Source: Haloarcula sebkhae
GTDB lineage: Archaea > Halobacteriota > Halobacteria > Halobacteriales > Haloarculaceae
Length of the DNA stretch: 64,000 bases
Reading direction: 5' to 3'
NCBI RefSeq assembly: GCF_014647415.1
Contig: NZ_BMPD01000002.1
Location: forward strand, 62,001 to 126,000
Positions 27,070 through 35,279 of the stretch are shown piece by piece; position 1 is the first letter of the stretch, and each line of letters begins with the position of its first letter. A program made the position numbers and the translations under genes. The notes under the pieces were generated by a model. The model did no database searches, was not told the origin of the DNA, and worked only from the letters and a program-made list of their open reading frames with translations.

Positions 27070-27897
27070 CTATGACTCAGTCACGGTTTCCTCGTCAACC
27101 GGCTTGATTCGGTGTGTCGCGTCGTTGTGATCTTCCGGGGCTCGCAGATGGTACGTGACTTCACGCGGCTCCGTCTCGTCGACGTACGGTGTCTTACCTT
27201 CGCGCGTGATAGTATCTGTTTCTCCCGGCTTCAGTTCCCCATCAAACCGACCGACGGGCGCGTAGGCGACACGCGGGCCGGTTCGGTTGAGTGCGAGGAC
27301 GTACCGACCCGCGGTGTCGCCCGTGTTCGTGACCGCTATCTCAAGCGTCGGCATGGCGGGCTCAGTAACACGCTCCGGTCCGTCGAGAGTCACGTCGAAT
27401 GACGGTAACGGCGCTTTGAGCCTGTTCTGAACTTCCTCCGGCGGCGTCCACTCCCCGCCCGGCCAGGACAGTCTGGCGTCGCTGGCTGAGCCGGTTGCCG
27501 GGAGATCGAAGACCAGCGGTCCACCGGTCTCGGTGAACTGCTTGCCCCATTCGCCGTCGCGATACAACCCGTTCCTCAACGTCTGTGGGCTGTACGTCGA
27601 CCCGTCGAATCTGAGTGAGAACGCGGTGCGGTCTGTTCCCGAACCTTCGACAGCCGCTGTCAGCACGAGGAACTGGCCATCGGCTGACTGAACAGTGATC
27701 GAGTCGGTGCCGGGGACCACGGCGCCGGGCGTCACTGCGGCGTCCATGACTGTCACCGCCGATGGCGACCCAGTGTCGGCTTCGCTGACGCCTGGTGACG
27801 GCACTGGCGTCACTGTCCCGGTATCCTCGGTCTCTCCCTGACAGCCTGCACCGGTGATAGCCAGTCCGCAGAGCGCCAGAACGCGGCGGCGGTACAT
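27070..27897 (-). CDS. Secreted lipoprotein of unknown function
   Basis: 275 aa. MYRRRVLALCGLAITGAGCQG is a twin-arginine-like signal with lipobox TGAGC, so lipid anchoring on the outer face of the membrane is predicted. A Thr/Pro/Ser-rich linker leads into a beta-sandwich-like domain (EGSGTDRTAFSLRFDGSTYSPQTLRNGLYR ... VTNTGDTAGRYVLALNRTGPRVAYAPVG), with a NEW3/CARDB-like segment near 190-260. The family is seen in haloarchaea without known function. No partner genes are adjacent. Confidence 0.7.
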   Translation of the reverse strand: MYRRRVLALCGLAITGAGCQGETEDTGTVTPVPSPGVSEADTGSPSAVTVMDAAVTPGAVVPGTDSITVQSADGQFLVLTAAVEGSGTDRTAFSLRFDGSTYSPQTLRNGLYRDGEWGKQFTETGGPLVFDLPATGSASDARLSWPGGEWTPPEEVQNRLKAPLPSFDVTLDGPERVTEPAMPTLEIAVTNTGDTAGRYVLALNRTGPRVAYAPVGRFDGELKPGETDTITREGKTPYVDETEPREVTYHLRAPEDHNDATHRIKPVDEETVTES

Positions 27898-28069
27898 GGC
27901 TCTGCGTTACCCTGCCCCGGATAAATGCTTTCAGAACGCTCGGGTTCAGTTTTGACCGACTGTTTCCAGTTCGGCCCGGAATAGACCTGTCTCCTTGACT
28001 GGGAAGTCTGTGTCGCTGCGAAGGCAGGTGGTGTCAGATTAAATAACATCTTAATTAATGTTTGTGACT

Positions 28070-28108
28070 AACCAAAAGCTTTTGACAATTCCGTTGGTTT
28101 CAGTCAAA
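28070..28108. promoter_or_regulatory. Nested palindromes upstream of a winged-helix gene
   Basis: A perfect 12-bp palindrome CAAAAGCTTTTG (28073-28084) is nested in a wider inverted repeat AACCA...TGGTT (28070-28074 and 28095-28099). A TTTGAC...GTCAAA pair (28081-28086 and 28103-28108) overlaps it. An AT-rich block with TTAATTAA lies just upstream (28051-28058). The region is 55-90 bp before the start of the DNA-binding protein at 28163, so autoregulation is plausible but unproven. Confidence 0.35.
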
Positions 28109-28162
28109 CGTATATCAGGTTGGGGGATTGGGTGGCGGTACCTTCCCTACGTGGTGATATCA

Positions 28163-28981
28163 ATGAGTAAATCAACGAACGGCCGAACGGCCCCCAAATC
28201 GATGCGTCACAAGCAAATACTCGACGTAGCGGCCGAGAACCCAGAGGCGTCCATCGCAGAGCTTGCGGCCGAAGTACCGAGCGCGACAGCAGAGTTGGTC
28301 GAGCGAGTTCTTGAAGAACACGGCGATCCGGCTGAGGCCGATGAGACCGAAACAGCCGACCAGTCACAGAGTGACCCGTCGACGGAGTCACAGTCGTATC
28401 CAGCCCCTGCGGACCTCTCGTCGACAGAACGTGAGACGATCCGCGCAATCCAGAAACACCCCACCGCGTCCCAACGAGACCTCGCGGAGAAGCTCGGCGT
28501 CACTGCCTCGACGGTGAGCAACCGCGTCAACGGGATCGACGGGTTCGACTGGGCGAACCGAGAAGCGTTCGCAAACGCCGTTTTCAGCGACGGAGAAGAC
28601 GAATTTGCGACGATCTTGGACGAGGCAGAAACCCAGGCATCCGATACCCAATCGCCGGAGTCAACAGACAACCCCGACGGAGCCGACAGTGAAGCGTCAG
28701 GCCCTGATACTGCGCCCGCCGACGGCGATCGCTCGCCAACGGCGGTCGAGACAGCGGCCGGCGAAGTGAATACCACGCTGACTACGTTCCAGTCGACTGT
28801 CGAAGACCTCTCCGCACAGTTGGCCGAACTCGAAGGTCAGGTCGAAACCGTTGCTGACGGCGGCGGCTCTCCACAGCCGTTTCAGGACCCGGAGCTTGTC
28901 CACAAGGTCGTCCACGCGTGTATGGACTCCGACAAAATATCTGAAGAGGAAGAACTCCGGATTCTGGATTCGCTGCTCTAG
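28163..28981 (+). CDS. Winged-helix transcriptional regulator with helical tail
   Basis: 272 aa from ATG 28163 (MSKSTNGRTAPKSM), chosen because GGTGAT (28153-28158), an anti-16S match, stands 4 nt upstream; the frame is open for 35 more codons. Residues about 15-50 form one HTH-like unit (HKQILDVAAENPEASIAELAAEVPSATAELVERVL) and 90-130 a second, winged one (TERETIRAIQKHPTASQRDLAEKLGVTASTVSNRVNGI). After an acidic linker comes a coiled coil (TTFQSTVEDLSAQLAELEGQVETV) and a C-terminal helical motif. The target is unknown. Its stop overlaps the TFS stop. Confidence 0.75.
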   Translation: MSKSTNGRTAPKSMRHKQILDVAAENPEASIAELAAEVPSATAELVERVLEEHGDPAEADETETADQSQSDPSTESQSYPAPADLSSTERETIRAIQKHPTASQRDLAEKLGVTASTVSNRVNGIDGFDWANREAFANAVFSDGEDEFATILDEAETQASDTQSPESTDNPDGADSEASGPDTAPADGDRSPTAVETAAGEVNTTLTTFQSTVEDLSAQLAELEGQVETVADGGGSPQPFQDPELVHKVVHACMDSDKISEEEELRILDSLL

Positions 28982-29301
28982 TTGTACTCTCGCCAGCGGT
29001 GGCCACACTCCTGGCATTTGAAAAACCGCGTCGGCGGTTCGTCGGCTGACCCGGTCTGTTTGATCGTGTACCACGCTTTTCCGTGTCCGCATTCCTCACA
29101 GGTCACGTCGTCGGCCGTGGGCTTCCCCTCGAAGTTCGAGCCTTCTTCGGTCTCTATCAGTTCGTCGTCGCTCTGTTCGTCCGTGCTGACGAACGCCGCC
29201 GCGCGGTCCTCGTCTTTCGCGACCCGCGCGCCACAGGACTGACAGACCATCTCGTCACCATCGGCGTGCATCATCGAACCACAGTCGTCGCAGAACTGCA
29301 T
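28978..29301 (-). CDS. tfs: Transcription factor S (TFIIS/RPC11-like)
   Basis: 107 aa, the usual length. Two zinc ribbons are present: the N-terminal RPB9-like knuckle (MQFCDDCGSMMH ... VCQSCGA) and the C-terminal TFIIS-type ribbon (TCEECGHGKAWYTIKQ ... FFKCQECGHRW). The acidic hairpin residues in GSADEPPT are intact, as needed for stimulating RNA cleavage by backtracked RNA polymerase. It is convergent with the winged-helix gene, and the two stops share CTAG at 28978-28981. Confidence 0.93.
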   Translation of the reverse strand: MQFCDDCGSMMHADGDEMVCQSCGARVAKDEDRAAAFVSTDEQSDDELIETEEGSNFEGKPTADDVTCEECGHGKAWYTIKQTGSADEPPTRFFKCQECGHRWREYN

Positions 29302-29333
29302 ACACGCTCGTCGAACACCGAAACAAAAAGCCG

Positions 29334-29975
29334 TTACTGCTCGTCCTCGATTTCGTGTTGCTCGGCGACGACCGGACAGTCCAGCAGTCGGACCGTCTCC
29401 ATGTCCAGAAACTCCATGATCTCAGTTCCCTCGTTCGTGCAGTGTGCGTTCGGCGGTGCAGAGAAGTGTTCACACTGCTCGCAGTAGCGGTGTTTCGATA
29501 CCTCTGCGTAACGGCTCTCGGGCGCGGTTTCACGTTCGTCGTCCTCAGCGATTTCTGCCCACACTTTGTCGGCGTCGATGTGGTCGACGTCGACCCGCTC
29601 GAACGCGCTCTCGCCGCTCCCGAAGGGGTCCTCGCCGCGGTCGTCCATCCCCGAGAACGGGTCGTCCGGGTCGGGTGACGATCCGGAAAGGGGACTGTCC
29701 GATTCAGTCGCCGAATCCGAACGGAACTCTTCCGTGTCGACGGCCGAGAGCAGGTCGTCATCATCATCATCGGTTGCACCGGGACCCGTCTCGGACGCCT
29801 CGTCTGTCGATTCGTCGCTCGATTCGATGTCGGTCCAGCCATCGTCGGGCGGCTGGCGTGCGTCTGTCGAGTTGTCCGCGTCGTCAGGCCCCGCATCGAG
29901 GCGCTCAAATGGGTCGCCCTCGCGGTCGTCGCCGGAATCGAGTTCTTCGAAGGGGTCTCGTTCGTCGTCACTCAT
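29334..29975 (-). CDS. Acidic protein with C-terminal Cys cluster, haloarchaea-specific
   Basis: 213 aa from ATG 29975. The first 120 residues are extremely acidic and low-complexity, with repeated DPFEELDSGDD / DPFERLDAG / DPFSGMDD / DPFGSG motifs. The ordered C-terminal part (VDHIDADKVWAEIAED ... YCEQCEHFSAPPNAHCTNEGTEIMEFLDMETVRLLDCPVVAE) has four Cys likely to bind one metal ion. The function is unknown. Its start overlaps the end of the upstream gene by 8 bp, so the pair is translationally coupled, and it sits 32 bp from tfs on the same strand. Confidence 0.65.
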   Translation of the reverse strand: MSDDERDPFEELDSGDDREGDPFERLDAGPDDADNSTDARQPPDDGWTDIESSDESTDEASETGPGATDDDDDDLLSAVDTEEFRSDSATESDSPLSGSSPDPDDPFSGMDDRGEDPFGSGESAFERVDVDHIDADKVWAEIAEDDERETAPESRYAEVSKHRYCEQCEHFSAPPNAHCTNEGTEIMEFLDMETVRLLDCPVVAEQHEIEDEQ

Positions 29976-30840
29976 TGGTCTCGCCCGGTTCAAGCTGTGC
30001 TGCGGCCACCAGCCGCGCCTTTGAGCGGATAATGCCGCCCTCGGGTCGCACGTCTGACACTGTCGTATTGCAGTGCGGACACTGGGGTTCGGTCAGGAGC
30101 CCGATATCGACCTGCTCGTCACAGTTTGAACACCGTGCCGTCGAGATGTTCTCCTGTGCCGCGGCGCGTTTCAGCCGGTCGACCGCTTTCTGGTTCTGGT
30201 CCCGGCCGCCCTGATCCTCGCGGAGGTCGCTGACGACCCAGGCGACGCGAGTGAGTTTGTCTTCGACATCGTCGAGGCGGTCGTCGATGTCGTCGGCTCG
30301 CTCGTCCTGTGTTTCGAGCGAGTCGGTCACGTCACCTCGAAGCGCAGCGAGTTCCGTCTCTATCTTTTCAATCTCTTGTGAGAGTGCATCGATACGGTCG
30401 AACTCCTCGTGGCTGTGGTCGGCTGGCGCTTTCGCGTCGGCCTCCCGTTTGACCTGCACGACGCGTTCGCGGACGTCGTCGATCTTCGTCTGAAAGTCCG
30501 CTTCGAGCGCGTCGAACCGATCGGCAAGCTGGCGTTCCACCGTGTCGACAATATCAGGGAGATGGGAACTGACAGCGCTCTCGGTCGCCGCTTCGACTGA
30601 GCCGTTCAGCTTCTCGTCCACGGTCGCAGCGACGACGGCATCTAGTTCGTCCGCTGACGGCTGGAGCAGGTCATCTATCTCGTCGTCCGAGTCAGCTGCC
30701 GTCATATATGCGGCCAACAGTTGCTCCATGACGGCGTCGCGAGGCACGCCGAGCGTCTCGGCCTGCTCGGTCAGCCACTCGTCTAGATCTGCAGATAGCT
30801 CGACGTACACTCCCCCGTCATCAGTCGACTCGGAGGACAT
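29968..30840 (-). CDS. Coiled-coil protein with RHH-like N-terminus and zinc ribbon
   Basis: 290 aa from ATG 30840 (MSSESTDDGG). The N-terminus (VYVELSADLDEWLTEQAETLGVPRDAVMEQLLAAY) resembles a ribbon-helix-helix DNA-binding unit. Residues about 85-215 form a long coiled coil (ERQLADRFDALEADFQTKIDDVRERVVQVKRE ... IEKIETELAALRGDVTDSLE). The C-terminus carries a zinc ribbon, RCSNCDEQVDIGLLTEPQCPHCNTTV. An elongated dimeric nucleic-acid or chromosome-associated protein is plausible. It overlaps the next gene by 8 bp and lies upstream of tfs. Confidence 0.65.
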   Translation of the reverse strand: MSSESTDDGGVYVELSADLDEWLTEQAETLGVPRDAVMEQLLAAYMTAADSDDEIDDLLQPSADELDAVVAATVDEKLNGSVEAATESAVSSHLPDIVDTVERQLADRFDALEADFQTKIDDVRERVVQVKREADAKAPADHSHEEFDRIDALSQEIEKIETELAALRGDVTDSLETQDERADDIDDRLDDVEDKLTRVAWVVSDLREDQGGRDQNQKAVDRLKRAAAQENISTARCSNCDEQVDIGLLTEPQCPHCNTTVSDVRPEGGIIRSKARLVAAAQLEPGETNE

Positions 30841-30973
30841 TACGACACCCTTGACGAACAAGACTGATAAGGGTTTACCGCCGATTTCAGATACCGAGAG
30901 TGGAAGCGACCACTCAGCACCGCTCTCGTTGTTCTCTGTCGACAGCTACTGCCAGTTGTCCCGCCGACTATCG

Positions 30974-31810
30974 CTATCGAATCTTGCGCACGTCGCTGAT
31001 ATCGAAGCCGGCCTCGCCAAGTTCCGTCTCGAACTGGACGATGTCCTCGTCCTCGATCTGTGAGAGGACGCCGCGGAACTGCTGGACCACGAGGGTCCGG
31101 GCCCGGGTGGAACCGCCGGATTCCCACGCGAACTCCATTGTGCCGTGGGAGGCATCGACGAGCTGTCCGTGTTGTACCGACGACAGCGTCTCTGGATTGA
31201 CGTGTAAGAGGATGAGGCCACCCCACTGGTGGGCCGCCTTCTGGATCCCCTGAACGAGCGAGCTGATGTCCGACCAGCTGACTTCCTCGTCCGTCGCGCT
31301 GACGAGGTCCGACAGCGAGTCGATGACGACAAGGTTGCCTGCCGACACCTCGTTCAGAACCATGCCCAGCGTCCCGAGCAGGTCTTCTCGCTCGTGACGC
31401 GCCCGGAGGTCGGTAATCGACGCGGTTTCGCTGGCGTACCAGTCCCGTGGCACCGGACTGATGTGGAAGTACCGCTCCGAGAGGTCGTGAAACTCGACCG
31501 CCCCGCTCCCTTTGTCGACCACGTCGTCGTCCATCGCCAGCCGCATCTCGCTGACCAGTTGCGACTCGTTCGCGGTAAATGAGATGTAATGAACTTCTTC
31601 TGGGGCGACGGCGTCGGCCGAGAGGTCGCCGTAGTAGAGGTCGTGCAGCTCGCCGTCTACCTTCCCGAGCCCGTTGATGAGTGCGCTCGTATGCATGAAC
31701 TCCCGGGAGCCAGCGCCGGCCTCGCCGGAGAGCAGGACGACGCTCCCGGCGGGCGCTCCACCGTTGATGATGGAGTCGAGCTGGCGGATTCCGAACGGGA
31801 TTCGATCCAT
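30974..31810 (-). CDS. KaiC/RadA-like RecA-fold protein, degenerate Walker A
   Basis: 278 aa. The RecA/KaiC fold is evident from IPFGIRQLDSIINGGAPAGSVVLLSGE, the Walker B-like strand NLVVIDSLSDL, and LILLHVNPETLSSVQHGQLVDASHGTMEF. The P-loop reads GEAGAGSRE (29-37), where KaiC has GxxGTGKT, so the catalytic Lys and Thr/Ser are both replaced (Ser35, Arg36). This suggests a structural or sensory role without normal ATP hydrolysis. Haloarchaeal HTR-like proteins of this type are associated with signalling. It lies upstream of the coiled-coil gene, 133 bp away. Confidence 0.75.
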   Translation of the reverse strand: MDRIPFGIRQLDSIINGGAPAGSVVLLSGEAGAGSREFMHTSALINGLGKVDGELHDLYYGDLSADAVAPEEVHYISFTANESQLVSEMRLAMDDDVVDKGSGAVEFHDLSERYFHISPVPRDWYASETASITDLRARHEREDLLGTLGMVLNEVSAGNLVVIDSLSDLVSATDEEVSWSDISSLVQGIQKAAHQWGGLILLHVNPETLSSVQHGQLVDASHGTMEFAWESGGSTRARTLVVQQFRGVLSQIEDEDIVQFETELGEAGFDISDVRKIR

Positions 31811-31895
31811 ACGTCCACCTACCTACGCGGTTGCTTAAACGCTTGGCCTGTCTCGGCGGTCGTGCTCAGCGGAGCGACAGCGAGTCGCCAGGGCG

Positions 31896-32777
31896 TCACC
31901 GCCAGACGGCACGGCCGAGACGGGTTTCCGAGAGGTCGAAGTCGAAGCGGTCCGTCCAGAGGAGGCCGGCCCCCAGCAGCGCGGCCAGGCCGACAGGCAT
32001 CCAGTTCGCGTAAAAGAGGTTGATACCGCCCCACAGCAGGACGAAGCTCACTAGATCATCGAGCATGAACGGACAGTCCCGGAGTCGCTGGCGGAGCCCT
32101 GCACGGTCGAACCCGAAGTCGAACAGCAGGACGGCGACCGAGCCCGACAGGAGCCAGCCGGCGTAGTTCTGCCACGGGACGCCGTAGAACTGCGGCATCT
32201 CGTAGATCCAGAAGCCGATGGCCACAGCACCCGGATCGAGCACGAGATCGACGAGCATGACCGTCGCCAGCGTCGCCAGCAGCCGAACCGCGGTTGACGC
32301 CGCCCTGTTGCCGAGCAATAGCAGGACGAGCAGGTAGGCGTTCAGGACCAGTGGGAAGAAGAAGACCGGGAGCCCGAACGGCACCTCACCGAGCAACATC
32401 GGGCCGAGATCGACACCGTAGCTAAATTCGCCGTAGGGCAACCCAGTCCTGACGCCGACGAGTTCGATGCCGTACGAGTAGAGCGTCAGCGCGACCAGCG
32501 CAAGTCCGGCACGGCGGTCCACGAGCGGGAAGACGCCGGCCGCCAGCGGAAGCCGCATCACGAACGTCCCGAACAGGACGAAGTAGGGGTTGAACGCGAG
32601 CGGATCGGGCAGGAGTCCCTCGGCACTCGCGAGCAGAGTCACCGCGCCGACGAGCGGGAAGACGACAGCGATGGTAAACCGGTTCTCGGTGACGAACTGG
32701 TCGAACTGCGCGGTCGCGTCGGTCCTTGTTTCCGGCAGCTGAACTCCCGCCAGTGTCCGGTCTTCGCCGCTACCCAT
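31896..32777 (-). CDS. cruF: Bisanhydrobacterioruberin hydratase CruF
   Basis: 293 aa, seven to eight hydrophobic helices. The segments LYSYGIELVGVRTGLPYGEFSYG, GEVPFGLPVFFFPLVLNAYL, DLVLDPGAVAIGFWIYEMPQFYGVPWQNYAGWLLSG are typical of the CruF carotenoid 1,2-hydratase family. In Haloarcula japonica the gene next to lyeJ and crtD adds water to the C50 skeleton to finish bacterioruberin. Its start overlaps the lyeJ stop by 8 bp, supporting one operon crtD-lyeJ-cruF read from right to left. Confidence 0.9.
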   Translation of the reverse strand: MGSGEDRTLAGVQLPETRTDATAQFDQFVTENRFTIAVVFPLVGAVTLLASAEGLLPDPLAFNPYFVLFGTFVMRLPLAAGVFPLVDRRAGLALVALTLYSYGIELVGVRTGLPYGEFSYGVDLGPMLLGEVPFGLPVFFFPLVLNAYLLVLLLLGNRAASTAVRLLATLATVMLVDLVLDPGAVAIGFWIYEMPQFYGVPWQNYAGWLLSGSVAVLLFDFGFDRAGLRQRLRDCPFMLDDLVSFVLLWGGINLFYANWMPVGLAALLGAGLLWTDRFDFDLSETRLGRAVWR

Positions 32778-33654
32778 ACAGCATCACCCACAGCGCGATG
32801 AGCGTGAACACCATGCCGACGATGGTGTTGATCGCCGGATACCACCAGTACGCCTCGTCGATATCGACGCCGACGCCGAGAATTCCAAAGACGAGGCCGG
32901 GGTAGACGAGCAGTAGCAGGCCGAACACCCAGTGCGTGAAGTTGAACGCGAACGCGGCCATGAGCCAGCACATCACGCAGTAGTAGTAGGTGTTCGACTC
33001 GCCTAGGAACGTCGCGGTTGTCTGAATGCCGGCCTCGCGGTCGGGTTCGATGTCGGGAATTGCCGAGAAGGTGTGCATCCCCATCGCCCAGAGCCACGCG
33101 CCAACCACCGCCGTTGCTGGCGGGGCCACCCCTTCGATAGCGGCGTAGCCGATGACACCGGGCAGGATGTACAGGCCGTTCGAAATGGAGTCGAGGAACG
33201 GTGTCGTCTTGAACCGCAGCGGCGGAGCCGAGTACTCAACGGAGAGCCCAATCCAGGCGAGCAGGGCCACAACCCCGAGCGTCGGCAATCCGAGGATGAA
33301 CAGTAACGCGAGCGCACCGCTGGCGACGACGATGGTTGTGACGGCGCTGTCCCCGCGGTAGCTGACCTCACGGCCCTCGTCTTTCTTGGGATTGTGTTCG
33401 TCGATGTCGGCGTCGAAGATGTCGTTGACGCCGTAGAGGAACACGTTTCCGGGGATGGTGAAGTACAGAAACAGCGCGATAGCCAGCGGCGAGAACAGCT
33501 CTCCCGGGCCGTCGGCCGCGTAGCTGACGCCGACGATGACCGGGCCACCGAGGTAGAGCCAGAACCGCGGCCGGGAGAGCCGCAACAGGTAGCCCACGAG
33601 CGTCTCCTCCGGCGGGATAACGGCGGTGAGACGGTCGGTCGGGAGTTCTGGCAT
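32770..33654 (-). CDS. lyeJ: Lycopene elongase/1,2-hydratase LyeJ (UbiA family)
   Basis: 294 aa. It is a UbiA-superfamily prenyltransferase: the first Asp motif is NDIFDADIDEHNPKK and the second is IPDIEPDREAGIQTTATFLG, with about eight membrane helices. LyeJ transfers C5 units to lycopene and hydrates the ends, on the way to C50 bacterioruberin, the red membrane pigment. It starts 3 bp after the crtD stop and overlaps cruF by 8 bp. Start and length agree with characterised haloarchaeal enzymes. Confidence 0.92.
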   Translation of the reverse strand: MPELPTDRLTAVIPPEETLVGYLLRLSRPRFWLYLGGPVIVGVSYAADGPGELFSPLAIALFLYFTIPGNVFLYGVNDIFDADIDEHNPKKDEGREVSYRGDSAVTTIVVASGALALLFILGLPTLGVVALLAWIGLSVEYSAPPLRFKTTPFLDSISNGLYILPGVIGYAAIEGVAPPATAVVGAWLWAMGMHTFSAIPDIEPDREAGIQTTATFLGESNTYYYCVMCWLMAAFAFNFTHWVFGLLLLVYPGLVFGILGVGVDIDEAYWWYPAINTIVGMVFTLIALWVMLYG

Positions 33655-33657
33655 TAC

Positions 33658-35145
33658 TCAGGCGGTGTCTTCGATGAGCGCCTCTGCGGTGTGTTCGCCG
33701 CTGATGAGACACATCGGCACGCCGATGCCGGGTGTCGTGAACGACCCTGTGAAGTAGAGCCCGTCGACGGCCGACGAGCGGTTGTTGGGCCGCAGCAGGG
33801 CCGTTTGGCGGAGTGTGTGCGCCAGACCGAGGGCCGTGCCCTCCGTGGCGTTGTACCGCTCGCCGAAGTCGGAGACGGCGAACTGTTTCTCGTAGACGAT
33901 ACGGTCGCGCAGGTCGACGCCGGTGTTGTCGGCGATGTCGGCGAGTACCTTCTCGCGGTACTCTTCGCGGATCTCGTCGCCGTCGTGCAGGCCCGGCGCG
34001 ATAGGGACCAGCACGAACAGGTTCGAGTGCCCGTCAGGGGCGACGCTGTCGTCAGTCTTCGAGGGCACACAGAGGTAGTACGCCGGGTCGTCGGGCCACG
34101 CCGGCTCCTCGAAGATGTCGTCGAAGTGGGGGTCCCAGTCCGTCGGCAGGATGAGCGTGTGGTGTTTCAGGGGCTCCACGTCGCCCTCGACGCCCATGTA
34201 CATGAGGAAGGCCGACGGTGCATACGTCTTGTTCTCCCAGTAGTCGTCGTCGTACTGGCGCTCATGGTCAGGAAGGAGTTCCCGTTCGGCGTGGCCGTAG
34301 TCGGCGTTGACGACCACTTCGTCGGGGTGGGTCGTGTCGCCGTAGACTGTCTCCACGAGGAATCCATCCTTCCGCCGGGAAATCTCGTCGACTTCGGCGT
34401 CGGTCTCGTAGGTGACACCGAGTTCTTCGCCGAGTTCGACGAGGCCGTCGACGACTGCACCGACGCCGCCGTCGGGGTAGTAGACACCGAGGTTGAAGTC
34501 GACGTGGCTCATCATGTTGTACAGCGCTGGCGTCGTCCGGGGCGAGCCGCCGAGGAAGACGAGCGTGTACTGCATGATCTGCTGGAGCTTCGGGTGCTCG
34601 AAGTAGTCCTCGACGTGGCTCTGCATCGTGCCGATGAGCTGGAGGCCGACCGGCGCGGCGGTCATCACGTCGAGATCGACCCAGTCGCGAAGCTTCGAGC
34701 GGTCCTCGTAGACGAACTTGTTCATCGCCGTCTCGTAGTGACGTTCGCTGGTCGACAGATACTCCTCGAACGCCTCGCCCGCGCCGGGCTCGTACTCCTC
34801 GAACTTCTCTTGCATCTCGTCGTTGTCGCCGGTCACGTCGATCTGGTCGCCGTCCTTGAAGAAGATGCGGTAGTGCGGGTCGAGCCGCTGGAGGTCGTAG
34901 TAGTCGCGGGGCTCCTTGCCGAAGTACGCGAAGAAGCGCTCGAACACGTCGGGCATCAGGTACCACGACGGACCCATGTCGAACCGGAACCCGTCGACCT
35001 CCAGCCGGGACGCACGGCCCCCGAGCTGCTCGTTTTTCTCCAGTAGCGAGACGTTCGCACCTGCATCCGCAAGGTAGCACGCAGCGGAGAGCCCACCGAT
35101 ACCGCCACCGACAACGGTCACGTCTTCACCGGACAAGTCACTCAT
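33658..35145 (-). CDS. crtD: Carotenoid 3,4-desaturase CrtD (CrtI family)
   Basis: 495 aa. The FAD-binding N-terminus VTVVGGGIGGLSAACYLADAGANVSLLEKNEQLGGRASRLEVDGFRFDMGPSWY and the C-terminal LYFTGSFTTPGIGVPMCLISGEHTAEAL are hallmarks of phytoene desaturase-like enzymes. Its position ahead of lyeJ and cruF points to CrtD, which introduces the 3,4 double bonds during bacterioruberin synthesis, rather than to CrtI acting on phytoene. It is the first gene of the operon; the promoter lies in the 134-bp gap to the divergent peptidase gene. Confidence 0.9.
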   Translation of the reverse strand: MSDLSGEDVTVVGGGIGGLSAACYLADAGANVSLLEKNEQLGGRASRLEVDGFRFDMGPSWYLMPDVFERFFAYFGKEPRDYYDLQRLDPHYRIFFKDGDQIDVTGDNDEMQEKFEEYEPGAGEAFEEYLSTSERHYETAMNKFVYEDRSKLRDWVDLDVMTAAPVGLQLIGTMQSHVEDYFEHPKLQQIMQYTLVFLGGSPRTTPALYNMMSHVDFNLGVYYPDGGVGAVVDGLVELGEELGVTYETDAEVDEISRRKDGFLVETVYGDTTHPDEVVVNADYGHAERELLPDHERQYDDDYWENKTYAPSAFLMYMGVEGDVEPLKHHTLILPTDWDPHFDDIFEEPAWPDDPAYYLCVPSKTDDSVAPDGHSNLFVLVPIAPGLHDGDEIREEYREKVLADIADNTGVDLRDRIVYEKQFAVSDFGERYNATEGTALGLAHTLRQTALLRPNNRSSAVDGLYFTGSFTTPGIGVPMCLISGEHTAEALIEDTA

Positions 35146-35279
35146 TACTAGTATTGAGGGGCTGGAACGTCAATAAATGAGCGGCCAAACTGCATCGGTA
35201 TGGCACTCGTGGCCATATGTCGGGACACCGAGCGGCTCAGTGGGAGACGTATATGGGCATGGGGAACAGACTGACACGT

